NCBI RefSeq assembly: GCF_002197815.1
Contig: NZ_NIUB01000050.1
Location: forward strand, 1-32,916
Source: Pseudomonas oleovorans subsp. oleovorans
GTDB lineage: Bacteria > Pseudomonadota > Gammaproteobacteria > Pseudomonadales > Pseudomonadaceae
DNA length: 32,916 nt
Reading direction: 5' to 3'
Shown: piece by piece, positions 1 through 8,422 of the stretch
How positions within the stretch are numbered: position 1 is the stretch's first letter
How the letters are laid out: every line of letters begins with the position of its first letter
The notes under the pieces: model-generated
The model's input: only the letters and a program-made list of their open reading frames with translations
What the model was told of the DNA's origin: nothing
Databases searched by the model: none
Made by a program: the position numbers and the translations under genes

Positions 1-2
1 AG

Positions 3-125
3 TACCTAACGAACTATCTGGGCTGGCGCCGCCTGCTTGAGCGCTACAAAACACAGCTCAACCCATTGATTTGCTTGAAAGAGGCGTTGGGGTATAGGGA
101 TATGCAACAGTTAACTCAGACATAG
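3..125 (+). pseudogene. C-terminal end of an IS1595-like transposase (window edge)
   Basis: The frame open from the window edge to the TAG at 123-125 encodes about 40 residues, including NYLGWRRLLERY, LKEALGY and a final QQLTQT. From memory this resembles the C-terminus of IS1595 (ISXO2-like) transposases, which move insertion sequences by a DDE-type mechanism. The rest of the gene lies outside the window, so I cannot say whether the element is intact; it is marked as a partial gene rather than as proven broken. The right end of the element should lie in the next 50 bases, but I could not define the inverted repeat. Family assignment is moderate confidence. Confidence 0.5.
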
Positions 126-278
126 CCCTTTATAAAGGCACTGATCCAATCCCCAAAAGACTCAGATCAGCCGCGGAAAACCATATCAGATGCGTCCTCT
201 TTGGCTTCGCTGCTCTCGGTCTCGGTGCGTCAAAAATCGCTTGCGAGGGCAGTAGTTGAGTCGCCAAGCCACCCAACA

Positions 279-479
279 TTACTCGCTGGCGAGACGCTCA
301 CAAATCATCGGCGCTGCGGCATACAGGCAGGAGTAGTGAGAAAGCCCCTCCATCCGCTCGATGCGCGCGTTGCTTGGGAGGCGCTCAGCCAGATACGCCG
401 ACATAGCGAAAGGCGACCAATTGTCCGCCGTGCCATGCCACAGGCTGACATTTGCCTCGCTTGGCTCAATCCGGCAACC
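279..479 (-). pseudogene. alpha/beta-hydrolase C-terminal fragment
   Basis: Read on the minus strand, an open frame runs into a TAA at 279-281. It encodes NVSLWHGTADNWSPFAMSAY, then LAERLPSNARIERMEGLSHY, and ends ICERLASE. The WHG..D..P motif followed by a conserved His (LSHYS) is the typical end of an alpha/beta hydrolase, carrying the catalytic Asp and His. The nucleophile half is missing: upstream the frame runs straight into the permease fragment, in another reading frame. Hence this is a remnant about 65 residues long, from a family of usually 250 or more. It probably has no function. Confidence 0.5.
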
Positions 480-640
480 TGACCTTTTTCTTCGCCTCGA
501 ACAGATTCCAGTTGGCCACGAATAGTGCCGCCACCAGCGGGCCGATCACGAAGCCGTTCAGACCCAGCAGGGCCAGGCCGCCGAGGGTGGAAATGAGGAT
601 CAGGTAGTCGGGCATGCGGGTGTCTTTGCCGATCTGGGAT
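466..640 (-). pseudogene. AI-2E family transporter C-terminal fragment
   Basis: The minus-strand frame ending at the TGA 466-468 contains IGKDTRMPDYLILISTLGG, followed by LALLGLNGFVIGPLVAALFV and a charged tail EAKKKVRLPD. DTxMPDYL.LISTLGG and GFVIGPL.AALF belong to the last membrane helices of AI-2E/PerM-type permeases, which are about 350 residues long. Only the last ~55 residues are present. The homology stops near 640, immediately before the divergent methyltransferase, and the 3' end abuts the hydrolase fragment. It is a deletion remnant. The longer open frame upstream of the motif reads antisense to the methyltransferase and is not part of the gene. Confidence 0.6.
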
Positions 641-675
641 GCTGGAAGGCGTGAGGGCGATCCTTCGAAGGAGGC

Positions 676-1385
676 ATGGCCATGCGTTACGAGGAAATCA
701 AGGCGCTGTTCGACCAACAAGCGGCGGGCTACGACAAGCAATGGGCGGGGATGGCGCCGATTCGTGAGGCGCTGTATTTGCTGCTCGATGCGCTGTTCAT
801 CGACCTGCCGGCCGACGCGCGGATACTCTGCGTGGGCACCGGCACGGGGGCGGAAATCGCGCACATGGCCGAGGGCTTTCCGGGCTGGCGTTTCACCGCG
901 CTCGACCCGTCCGGGCGATGCTCGATGTGTGCCGTCAGCGCGCGGAGCACGGTGGCTTTGCCCAGCGGTGCGACTTTCACGAGGGCTATCTGGATACGCC
1001 GGCGCCTGGGGCGGCCTACGACGGCGCTACCTGCTTTCTGGTGTCGCAGTTTCTGCTCGAACCGGCAGTGCGTAGCGCGTTCTTCGACCAGATCGCGCAG
1101 CGCCTGAAACCCGGCGGGCTGCTGGCCAGTGTCGACCTGGCGGCGGATATCCAGTCGCCGGCCTACGAGGTACTGCTGCCTGGCTGGATGACGCTGATGG
1201 CTGCGGCCGGGGTCGATGCGCAGATGCTGGAACGTGCGCGTGCAGCCTACGCCCGTGACGTGGCGGTGTTACCGGCGCAGCAGGTGGCTGGCATCATCCA
1301 GGCCGCCGGTTTCGATGCGCCGGTGCAGTTTTTCCAGGCCGGGCTGATGCACGGCTGGGTAAGCCGGCGCGCAGCCGATGCTTGA
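676..1385 (+). pseudogene. SAM-dependent methyltransferase, single-base frameshift
   Basis: Starts at ATG 676 behind a good AAGGAGG ribosome site at 668-674. The first frame reads MAMRYEEIKALFDQQAAGYD and then the SAM-binding motif I, ILCVGTGTGAEIA. It reaches FTALDPSG and then leaves the reading frame near 911-916. The sequence continues in another frame as MLDVCRQRAEHGGF, with DGATCFLVSQFL and a post-motif LKPGGLLASVDLA, to the TGA at 1383-1385. Adding one G to the CCGGG run at 911-915 would restore a single class I methyltransferase of about 236 residues (LDPSGAMLDVC). This is either a real recent lesion or a base missed in a G run. The methyl acceptor is unknown. Confidence 0.75.
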
Positions 1386-1391
1386 GCGGTT

Positions 1392-1781
1392 CTACTCGTG
1401 ACGCGTGCGGCGGTCGCGGTCGCCTGGGTAGTGGCGTTCGAAGGGCAAGGGCAGTAGCCAGGCTTCGCGGCGGATGGTCCAGAGTTCGTAGGTGGGGGTG
1501 AACTGGTTCGGTTCGTCCAGCGAGCCGACGTTCACCTCGACTTCATCCCCCGAGCGTGCGAACACCGGCGAGCCGCAGTGCGGGCAGAAGTCGCGGCGGG
1601 CGTACTGGTCGTTTTCGCCCTCTACCTTCACCGCGTCCTGCGGGAATATCGCCGAGGTGTGGAATAGGGCTCCGTGGTGCTTGCAACAGTCCATGCAGTG
1701 GCACACGCCGACCCGATAAGGCTGGCCGCTGGTTTCGAAACGCACCTGGCCGCAGAGGCAGCCGCCGGTGAGGTGGGGCAT
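1392..1781 (-). CDS. GFA (glutathione-dependent formaldehyde-activating type) family protein
   Basis: Encodes 129 residues. It begins MPHLTGGCLCGQVRFETSG and has the zinc-cysteine pattern of the GFA/CENP-V fold: CLCG near residues 8-11, CHCMDCCKHHG near 27-37 and CPHCGSPVFA near 70-79. The start at 1781 was chosen because the GGCLCG motif normally lies about eight residues from the N-terminus and a GGAG site lies just upstream; the longer frame reaching 1916 reads through a palindromic repeat. The family includes a formaldehyde-glutathione enzyme, but most members have no known substrate, so only the fold is claimed. It is convergent with the broken methyltransferase. Confidence 0.85.
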   Translation of the reverse strand: MPHLTGGCLCGQVRFETSGQPYRVGVCHCMDCCKHHGALFHTSAIFPQDAVKVEGENDQYARRDFCPHCGSPVFARSGDEVEVNVGSLDEPNQFTPTYELWTIRREAWLLPLPFERHYPGDRDRRTRHE

Positions 1782-1870
1782 GGCGATGTTCTCCTGTTTC
1801 GTGTGCAGGGACTGAGAACATCGCAGGGGATGGTGTGATGCTCGCCAGTTAAGAGCAGTACGATGACTCT

Positions 1871-1928
1871 GTAGGAGCCCGCTTGCGGGCGATCCTGATA
1901 GAAGCATCGCCCGCAAGCGGGCTCCTAC
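1871..1928. repeat. Palindromic repeat (REP-like), GTAGGAGC..GCTCCTAC
   Basis: Near-perfect inverted repeat: GTAGGAGCCCGCTTGCGGGC is followed after a short loop by its complement, ending GCTCCTAC at 1928. The right arm carries the stop codon of the minus-strand gene at 1925-2281. The same end sequence (GTAGGAGC or GTGGGAGC) recurs at least ten times in this window. Confidence 0.85.
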
Positions 1929-2281
1929 GGTTCGAGATCAAGTTCCTGCTCGATCTTCGCCCATTCCGGCTTCAGGGCGCGGCGCAGGTAGGCGATGAAG
2001 AGTCGGTCGCGCAGACGGCGCAGGGTGGAGTTCCGTCGCGCTGCCTGGGCTTGCTCGATGGTTGCGCTCAGCCAGGCGCTGTCGAAGCCTGTCCAGATCG
2101 GTGGGATGGGCGCGAGCATGTTGGAGTAGCACGCGGGAGCGACGTCCTGGTAGAAGGCGGCTTGTACTGTGGCACGGTCGAAACCTGCCACCTGACGGGC
2201 GATGTATCCGTAGTCGACTTCGGTGTCGACGAATACGTCCGATAGCGCCGACCACAGATAAATGCGTTCTTCGCGGGTCAT
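1925..2281 (-). CDS. Small conserved DUF7079-type protein of unknown function
   Basis: Encodes 118 residues starting MTREERIYLWSALSDVFVD and ending IEQELDLEP. The middle contains the aromatic stretch APIPPIWTGFDSAWL and a basic segment RRNSTLRRLRDRLF. I recognise it, with moderate confidence, as a small cytoplasmic family (DUF7079) with no known function. The start at 2281 gives the family-like N-terminus; a longer frame to 2395 adds residues with no matching character. The TAG stop (1925-1927) lies inside the arm of a palindromic repeat, so the repeat may define or have altered the C-terminus. It is divergent from the amidase at 2497, with about 215 bases between them. Confidence 0.75.
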   Translation of the reverse strand: MTREERIYLWSALSDVFVDTEVDYGYIARQVAGFDRATVQAAFYQDVAPACYSNMLAPIPPIWTGFDSAWLSATIEQAQAARRNSTLRRLRDRLFIAYLRRALKPEWAKIEQELDLEP

Positions 2282-2496
2282 AAGCCTGCTCTGCCCAATG
2301 CAGCGTAATCGGTGGCGAGAATGTAATGGCTGGCGCGCATCCTGGCCATTGGCGCGGGCTGCTGCGAAGGCCTGGTGGGATGTATCATCGGGCACATAGT
2401 TGCATGACTGAATCTGCCCGTGAGCGTCGACCGTGCAAGCGCTGTTTTCGTATCCGTGGCCGTAGACGCGGCCCGCTATCTGCGAGTGATGACACC

Positions 2497-4200
2497 ATGA
2501 TCGAGGTAACCGAAGTTTCCATTGCCGAGCTGCGCGCGGCGCTGGAGTCCGGCCGCACTACTGCGGTCGAACTGGTCAAGGCCTATCTGGCGCGTATCGA
2601 CGCCTACGACGGCGCGGATACGCCGACCCGGCTCAACGCGGTGGTGGTGCGCAATCCCGACGCGCTGAAGGAGGCCGAGGCCTCCGATGCGCGCCGCGCT
2701 CGCGGCGAGACGCTGAGCCCGCTCGATGGCATTCCCTACACCGCCAAGGACAGCTACCTGGTCAAGGGCCTGACAGCGGCCTCCGGCAGCCCGGCGTTCA
2801 AGGATCTGGTGGCGCAGCGCGATGCCTTCACCGTCGAGCGCCTGCGCGCGGCCGGCGCCATCTGCCTGGGCAAGACCAACATGCCGCCGATGGCCAATGG
2901 CGGCATGCAGCGCGGTGTCTATGGCCGCGCCGAAAGCCCGTATAACGCCGATTACCTGACGGCCCCGTTCGCCTCGGGCTCGTCCAATGGTGCCGGCACC
3001 GCAACCGCCGCCAGTTTCTCCGCGTTTGGTCTGGCCGAGGAAACCTGGTCCAGCGGGCGTGGCCCGGCGTCGAACAACGGGCTGTGCGCCTACACGCCGT
3101 CGCGCGGGGTGATCTCGGTGCGCGGCAACTGGCCGCTGACGCCGACCATGGACGTGGTGGTGCCCTATGCCCGGACCATGGCCGACCTGCTGGAAGTGCT
3201 CGATGTGGTGGTGGCCGACGATGCCGACAGCCGCGGCGACCTGTGGCGTTTGCAGCCCTGGGTGCCGATCCCGAAAGCCTCGGAGGTGCGTCCCGCGTCC
3301 TACCTGGCGCTGGCGGCCAAGGCCGATGCGTTGAAGGGTAAGCGCCTTGGCGTGCCGAAGATGTTCATCAACAAGGACGAAGCCGCTGGCACCAGCGAGA
3401 ATCCGGGCATTGGCGGCCCGACCGGCCAGCGCATCCACACCCGGCCGACGGTGATCGCCCTGTGGGAAGCGGCGCGCCAGGCACTGGAAGCGGCCGGCGC
3501 CGAGGTGGTGGAAGTCGACTTCCCGCTGGTGTCCAACTGTGAAGGTGATCGCCCCGGTGCGCCGACCGTGTTCAATCGCGGCATCGTCACGCCCGAGTTC
3601 CTGCATGACGAGCTGTGGGAGCTGAGCGGCTGGGCATTCGACGATTTCCTGCAGGCCAATGGCGATCCCAAGCTCAATCGTTTAGCCGATGTCGATGGCC
3701 CGCAGATCTTCCCGCACGACCCCGGCACCCTGCCGAACCGCGAGGGCGACCTGGCGGCGGGCATGGACGAGTACGTCAATATGGCCAAGCGTGGGATCAA
3801 ACCCTGGGACCAGATCGCTACGCTGCCCGACGGCCTGCGCGGTCTGGAGCGCACGCGCAAGATCGATCTGGAAGACTGGATGGATCAACTGGGCCTGGAT
3901 GCGGTGCTGTTCCCCACCGTGGCCGACGTGGGCCCGGCGGATGCCGACGTGAACCCGGCATCCGCCGATATCGCCTGGAGTAACGGTGTGTGGGTGGCCA
4001 ATGGCAACCTGGCGATCCGTCACCTGGGCGTGCCGACCGTCACCGTGCCGATGGGCGTGATGGCTGATATCGGCATGCCGGTGGGCCTGACCTTCGCCGG
4101 CCGTGCCTATGATGATTCGGCGCTGCTGCAACTGGCGGCCGCCTATGAGTCGACCGGCAGCAAACGCCTGGTGCCGCCGCGTACGCCGGCGTTGGGGTGA
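2497..4200 (+). CDS. Amidase-signature family enzyme
   Basis: Encodes 567 residues from ATG 2497 (MIEVTEVSIAELRAALESG). The amidase-signature core can be followed: LDGIPYTAKDSY gives the catalytic Lys near residue 84, ASGSSNGAGTATAASFS gives the cis-Ser near 162-163, and ETWSSGRGPASNN places the Ser nucleophile near 186. The family cleaves amide bonds with a Ser-cisSer-Lys triad. The nucleophile loop is unusual: the common DTGGSIR is replaced by ETWSSGR, which suggests a divergent subfamily, so the substrate is not predicted. The longer frame upstream of 2497 lacks family character. No signal peptide is evident. It stands alone, followed by repeats. Function beyond amide hydrolysis is unknown. 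Confidence 0.85.
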   Translation: MIEVTEVSIAELRAALESGRTTAVELVKAYLARIDAYDGADTPTRLNAVVVRNPDALKEAEASDARRARGETLSPLDGIPYTAKDSYLVKGLTAASGSPAFKDLVAQRDAFTVERLRAAGAICLGKTNMPPMANGGMQRGVYGRAESPYNADYLTAPFASGSSNGAGTATAASFSAFGLAEETWSSGRGPASNNGLCAYTPSRGVISVRGNWPLTPTMDVVVPYARTMADLLEVLDVVVADDADSRGDLWRLQPWVPIPKASEVRPASYLALAAKADALKGKRLGVPKMFINKDEAAGTSENPGIGGPTGQRIHTRPTVIALWEAARQALEAAGAEVVEVDFPLVSNCEGDRPGAPTVFNRGIVTPEFLHDELWELSGWAFDDFLQANGDPKLNRLADVDGPQIFPHDPGTLPNREGDLAAGMDEYVNMAKRGIKPWDQIATLPDGLRGLERTRKIDLEDWMDQLGLDAVLFPTVADVGPADADVNPASADIAWSNGVWVANGNLAIRHLGVPTVTVPMGVMADIGMPVGLTFAGRAYDDSALLQLAAAYESTGSKRLVPPRTPALG

Positions 4201-4213
4201 GTGCCCGCAAGGG

Positions 4214-4371
4214 CTGTAGGAGCGGCGCCCTCGCCGCGAAAAGGCTTGGCCGACAGTTGTGTAGGAGCGAGCGTCGCTAGCGAACCGCTTTTCGCGAGCA
4301 GAGCTCGCTCTACAGAGGCACATCGATCCAGCCCTCTCCCCCGGCCCCTCTCCCGTAAACGGGAGAGGGGG
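4214..4371. repeat. Cluster of palindromic repeats after the amidase
   Basis: Contains a half-palindrome at 4214-4240 (TGTAGGAGCGGCGCCCTCG), a full palindrome at 4261-4315 (GTAGGAGCGAGCGTCGC pairing with a GAGCTCGCTCTAC arm), and a third, different inverted repeat at 4345-4371 (CCCCTCTCCCGTAAACGGGAGAGGGG). The last could form a strong hairpin, but has no T-run and is not called a terminator. No gene is seen. Confidence 0.75.
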
Positions 4372-4372
4372 A

Positions 4373-4910
4373 AAGCCGCGCTGGCTCAGTGGGAGGGGCT
4401 TCAGCCGCGACTGCTGTAGAGCCTGTCGCCGCTAAAGCGCCTCCCACGGCTTGTGGCGCTCCACAATTTAGCGCGTAGGGCGGGTGCAACCCGCCATCTC
4501 CATTCTGGCGGGTTTCACCCGCCCTACGATGTATCGGTCACCTGTGAATTGAAGAGGGGAGGCAAGCCGTGCTGGCTCAGTGGGAGGGGCTTCAGCCGCG
4601 ACGGCTGTAGAGCCTGTCGCCGCTAAAGCGCCTCCCACGGTTTGTGGCGCTCCACAATTCAGCGCGTTGGGCGGGTGCAACCCGCCATCGCCATTCTGGC
4701 GGGTTTCACCCGCCCTACGATGTATCGGTCACCTGTGAATTGAAGAGGGGAGGCAAGCCGTGCTGGCTCAGTGGGAGGGGCTTCAGCCGCGACAGCTGTA
4801 GAGCCTGTCGCCGCTAAAGCGCCTCCCACGGTTTGTGGTGCTCCACAATTCAGCGCGTAGGGCGGGTGCAACCCGCGATTGCCATTGCGGCGGATTACAC
4901 CCGCCCACGA
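4373..4910. repeat. 191-bp tandem repeat, about 2.8 copies
   Basis: The unit starts AAGCCGYGCTGGCTCAGTGG at about 4373, 4564 and 4755, giving an exact period of 191 bases twice. Copies differ at only a few positions; the third copy diverges and ends near 4910. Each unit holds two palindromes: GTGGGAGGGGCTTCAGCC..GCGCCTCCCAC and GTAGGGCGGGTGCAACCCGC..GGGTTTCACCCGCCCTAC. The two identical-looking 70-residue minus-strand frames here are by-products of the repeat and are not genes. Confidence 0.9.
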
Positions 4911-4925
4911 GATGACGCCCTATCG

Positions 4926-5745
4926 TTACTGCCGCAAATCCACCGCCGGTGCGCCTTGGCCGTCGAACAGCTGGCTTGGGGTGCTGGGCAGGATGCTGGG
5001 GCGGCCGTTGTCCGGGCCGCCGTTGCCGATGATGCGAATGTCGCTGTACTTCTTGCCTGACAGTGCAGCCAGGCCGGCGCCATCGCGGACGATGGTCGGC
5101 CGCAGGAAGACCATCAGGTTGCGTTTGATATGAGATTCGCGGGTGGAGCGGAACAGCCCACCGAGCAAAGGAATGTCGCCCAGCAGTGGCACCTTGGAGA
5201 TGGCCTGGGTGACGTCGTCCTGAATCAGCCCGCCAAGCACGATCACCTGACCGTCGTCGGCGAGGATGATGCTCTTGATCGAGAGCTTGTTGGTCACCAG
5301 ATCGACCGCCTGGGCGTTGCGCCCGGTGCTGGGGGCGATGGAGGAGATTTCCTGCTCGATCTCCAGGCGCAGGGTGGCACCTTCGTTGATGCTTGGCGTG
5401 ACCTTGAGGGTCACGCCGATGTCCTGGCGTTCGATGGTGGTGAAGGGGTTGCCGGCACCCGAGGCGTCGGTGGTGTAGGAGCCGGTCTGGAAGGGCACGT
5501 TCTGCCCGACGAGGATTTCCGCTTTCTGGTTGTCCAGTGTCAGCAGGCTCGGCGTGGACAGCAGGTTGCTCTTGCTGTTGGCCGAGAGTGCGGTGATCAG
5601 TGCGCCGAAGCGGTCGCTGCCGATGCCGATGATAGCGCCGTCGGGCAGGGTGAGGTCTTCCGGTATTTCGTCACTTTGCAGGATCTGCAGCACGCTGCCC
5701 ACCGACAGACCGGTGCCGGCGAAGTTGACCCGCCCAGGCCGCCGC
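4926..5745 (-). pseudogene. xcpQ: Type II secretion secretin GspD/XcpQ, C-terminal part only
   Basis: The minus-strand frame ending at TAA 4926-4928 encodes about 265 residues of a secretin, the outer-membrane pore of type II secretion. Signature stretches include LLSTPSLLTLDNQKAEILVG, QNVPFQTGSY, IILADDGQVIVLGGLIQDD and VPLLGDIPLLGGLFR. Family members are 600-750 residues; the signal peptide and N0-N3 domains are absent. Near 5727-5735 the frame looks shifted, because the glycine-rich stretch LGG continues in another frame, and by about 5765 the sequence is plus-strand ATPase coding DNA. The xcpP (gspC) gene and promoter expected here are missing. It cannot make a working pore. Confidence 0.85.
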
Positions 5746-7075
5746 TGCCGCCGCTGCCGCTGCAGGTGTTGAGTGCGCCGGAGTTCGCCCAGGTGCTGGG
5801 TGCGGCCTATCAACACGATTCCGCTTCCATGCAATTGGCCGAGGACATCGGCGGCAGTTTCGATCTGGCCTCGCTGGCCGATCAGGTGCCGGAAACCGAA
5901 GACCTGCTGGAGCAGGAGGACGATGCGCCGATCATCCGCCTGATCAACGCCATCCTGGGTGAAGCGATCAAGGAAAACGCCTCCGACATTCACCTGGAAA
6001 CCTTCGAGAAGCGCCTGGTGGTGCGCTTTCGCGTCGACGGTATCCTCCGTGAGGTGCTCGAGCCCAAGCGCGAGTTGGCGGCGCTGCTGGTCTCGCGGGT
6101 GAAGGTCATGGCGCGGCTGGACATCGCCGAGAAGCGCGTGCCGCAGACGGACGCATCTCGCTCAAGGTCGGCGGGCGCGAGGTGGACATTCGTGTGTCCA
6201 CATTGCCTTCGGCCAACGGCGAGCGGGTGGTGCTGCGTCTGCTCGACAAGCAGGTCGGGCGCCTGTCTCTGCAGCACCTGGGCATGCGCGCCGAGGACCG
6301 CAAGCTCATGGAAGAGACGGTGCGCAAGCCGCACGGCATCCTGCTGGTCACCGGCCCCACCGGCTCGGGCAAGACCACCACGCTGTTCGCCAGCCTGCTC
6401 AGCCTCAACGACCACACGCGCAACATCCTCACTGTCGAAGACCCCATCGAGTATCACCTCGAAGGCATCGGCCAGACCCAGGTCAACACCAAGGTGGACA
6501 TGACCTTCGCCCGCGGCCTGCGCGCCATCCTGCGCCAGGACCCGGACGTGGTGATGGTCGGCGAGATCCGCGACAAGGAAACCGCCGAGATCGCCGTGCA
6601 GGCTTCGCTGACCGGCCACCTGGTGCTGTCGACGCTGCACACCAACAGCGCCATTGGCGCCATCACCCGTCTGGTGGACATGGGCGTGGAGCCCTTTTTG
6701 CTGTCGTCATCGCTGCTCTGCGTGCTGGCCCAGCGCCTGGTGCGGGTGCTGTGTCCGTCGTGCAAGGAACCCTATGCGGCCGATGAGGCCGAATGCGCGC
6801 TGCTCGGTGTGCCGGCCAGTTCGCCGCCGACGCTTTACCACGCCCGTGGTTGCGCCCATTGCCATCAACAGGGCTATCGTGGGCGTACCGGCATCTACGA
6901 ACTGGTGGTCTTCGATGAAACCATGCGCACTCTGGTGCACAGCCGTGCTTCCGAGCAGGACATGACCCGTCATGCCCGCACGCTGGGCCCGAGCATCCGT
7001 GACGATGGCCGGCGCAAGGTGCTGGAAGGGGTGACCACGGTCGAGGAAGTGCTGCGCGTGACGCGAGAGGAATGA
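5745..7075 (+). pseudogene. xcpR: Type II secretion ATPase GspE/XcpR, N-truncated and frameshifted
   Basis: This is the cytoplasmic ATPase that drives type II secretion. The first frame (about 5750-6146) reads VPETEDLLEQEDDAPIIRLI and then ASDIHLETFEKRLVVRFRVDG. After a shift near 6146 (GTGCCGCAGACGG; one added G would give PQDGRISLKVGG) it continues as VDIRVSTLPSANGERVVLRL. Later come the Walker A motif GPTGSGKTTT, DPDVVMVGEIRD, the HLVLSTLHTN box, and a four-cysteine zinc motif (CPSCKEPY with CAHCHQQGYRGRTG). It ends at TGA 7073-7075. About 70-90 N-terminal residues, including the start codon, are lost at the junction with xcpQ. No intact start or frame remains. Confidence 0.88.
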
Positions 7076-7103
7076 TGGCGAGTGGGATGTTGGCATTGGC
7101 TCT

Positions 7104-7175
7104 TGTGGGAGCGGCTGGGCGGCATTCCGCTTCGGCCGCGCGTGATTGTGAATCGCGGCTGAAGCCGCTCCTACA
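7104..7175. repeat. Palindromic repeat between gspE and gspF
   Basis: TGTGGGAGCGGCTGGGCGGC at the left pairs with GCGGCTGAAGCCGCTCCTACA at the right around a spacer. It fills most of the 126-base gap between the gspE and gspF remnants. In functional xcp operons these genes usually abut, so this looks like a later insertion. Confidence 0.75.
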
Positions 7176-7201
7176 TTATTTACAGTCGGAGCGATTTGCC
7201 A

Positions 7202-8419
7202 ATGGCTGCCTTTGAATATATCGCCCTGGACGGGCGCGGCCGCCAGCAGAAAGGCGTGCTGGAAGCCGACAGTGCGCGCCAGGTGCGCCAGTTGTTGCGC
7301 GAGCGCCAGTTGGCGCCGCTGGAGGTCAAGGCCACGCGCAGCCGCGAGCAGGACAGTGGCCAGGCGCGCCTGGGTTTTGTACGTGGTCTGTCGGCGCGCG
7401 ATCTGGCGCTGGTCACTCGCCAGTTGGCGACGCTGATCCAGGCGGCGCTGCCCATCGAAGAGGCGCTGCGCGCGGCTGCCGCGCAATCCACCAATTCGCG
7501 TATTCAGGGCATGCTGTTGGCGGTACGTGCCCGCGTGCTGGAAGGCCACAGCCTGGCCGGCAGTCTGAAGGAATTTCCGGCCGCTTTTCCCGAGCTGTAC
7601 CGCGCCACGGTGGCAGCGGGTGAGCATGCCGGGCACCTCGGTCCGGTGCTGGAGCAATTGGCCGACTACACCGAACAGCGCCAGCAGTCGCGGCAGAAGG
7701 TGCAGCTGGCGTTGCTCTATCCGGTGATCCTGATGTGCGCCTCCTTGCTGATCGTCGGCTTTCTGCTCGGCTACGTGGTGCCGGACGTGGTCAAGGTATT
7801 CGTCGACTCGGGGCAGACCCTGCCGGCGCTGACACGCGGGCTGATCGCCCTGAGCGACTGGGTCAAGGCCTGAGGGCTGGTTGCCCTGGTGGCGCTGATA
7901 CTGACGGTCGTCGCCTTGCGTGCAGCCCTGCGTGACGAGACGTTCAGGCTGCGCTGGCATCGATTTCTGCTGCGCATACCGCTGGTCGGACGGCTCGGGC
8001 GTGCCACCGATTGCACGCGTTTTGCCTCGACCCTGGCGATCCTCACCCGCAGTGGTGTGCCGCTGGTGGAGGCGCTGGCGATTGCCGGCGAGGTGATCGG
8101 CAACCGGGTGATCCGTGGCGAGGTGCTGGTGGCGGCGCAGAAGGTGCGCGAAGGTGGCAGCCTGACCCGCTCGCTGGAGGCCACCGGCCAGTTCCCGCCG
8201 ATGATGTTGCATATGATCGCCAGCGGCGAACGCTCCGGTGAGCTGGATCAGATGTTGGCGCGCACGGCGAAGAATCAGGAGAACGACCTCAGTGCACAGA
8301 TCGCTCTGCTGGTCGGCTTGTTCGAGCCGTTCATGCTGGTATTCATGGGGGCAGTGGTGCTGGTGATCGTATTGGCCATCCTGCTGCCTATTCTTTCTTT
8401 GAACCAAATGGTGGGATAG
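7202..8419 (+). pseudogene. xcpS: Type II secretion inner-membrane protein GspF/XcpS, in-frame TGA
   Basis: The frame from ATG 7202 (MAAFEYIALDGRGRQQKGVL) to TAG 8417-8419 is 405 codons, the usual length of the platform protein that contacts the ATPase. Two homologous GspF halves are seen: RQLATLIQAALPIEEALR and FASTLAILTRSGVPLVEALA, with membrane stretches near LLYPVILMCASLLIVGFLLG and at the C-terminus. One TGA (7871-7873) interrupts LSDWVKA/GLVALVALIL with no frame change, as if one TGG had become TGA. A 223-residue N-terminal piece could be made; the second half has no obvious start. Confidence 0.88.
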
Positions 8420-8422
8420 CAG

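Noticed and set aside
4345..4371. CCCCTCTCCCG..CGGGAGAGGGG hairpin as a terminator of the amidase
   Set aside because: Strong stem but no T-run, and it is 145 bases from the stop; it looks like another dispersed repeat.
4468..4871. Two nearly identical 70-residue minus-strand frames (MHPPNALNCGAPQTVGGALA type)
   Set aside because: They are generated by the 191-bp tandem repeat and consist of palindrome sequence; no ribosome site or protein-like composition.
4200..4925. CRISPR array, because of regularly spaced repeats
   Set aside because: The period is 191 bases with no unique spacers, and the units are palindrome clusters; no cas genes are present.
5130..5760. Plus-strand open frame upstream of and fused to the ATPase frame
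   Set aside because: It is antisense to the secretin remnant; being open across the deletion junction is chance, so it is not a new fused protein.
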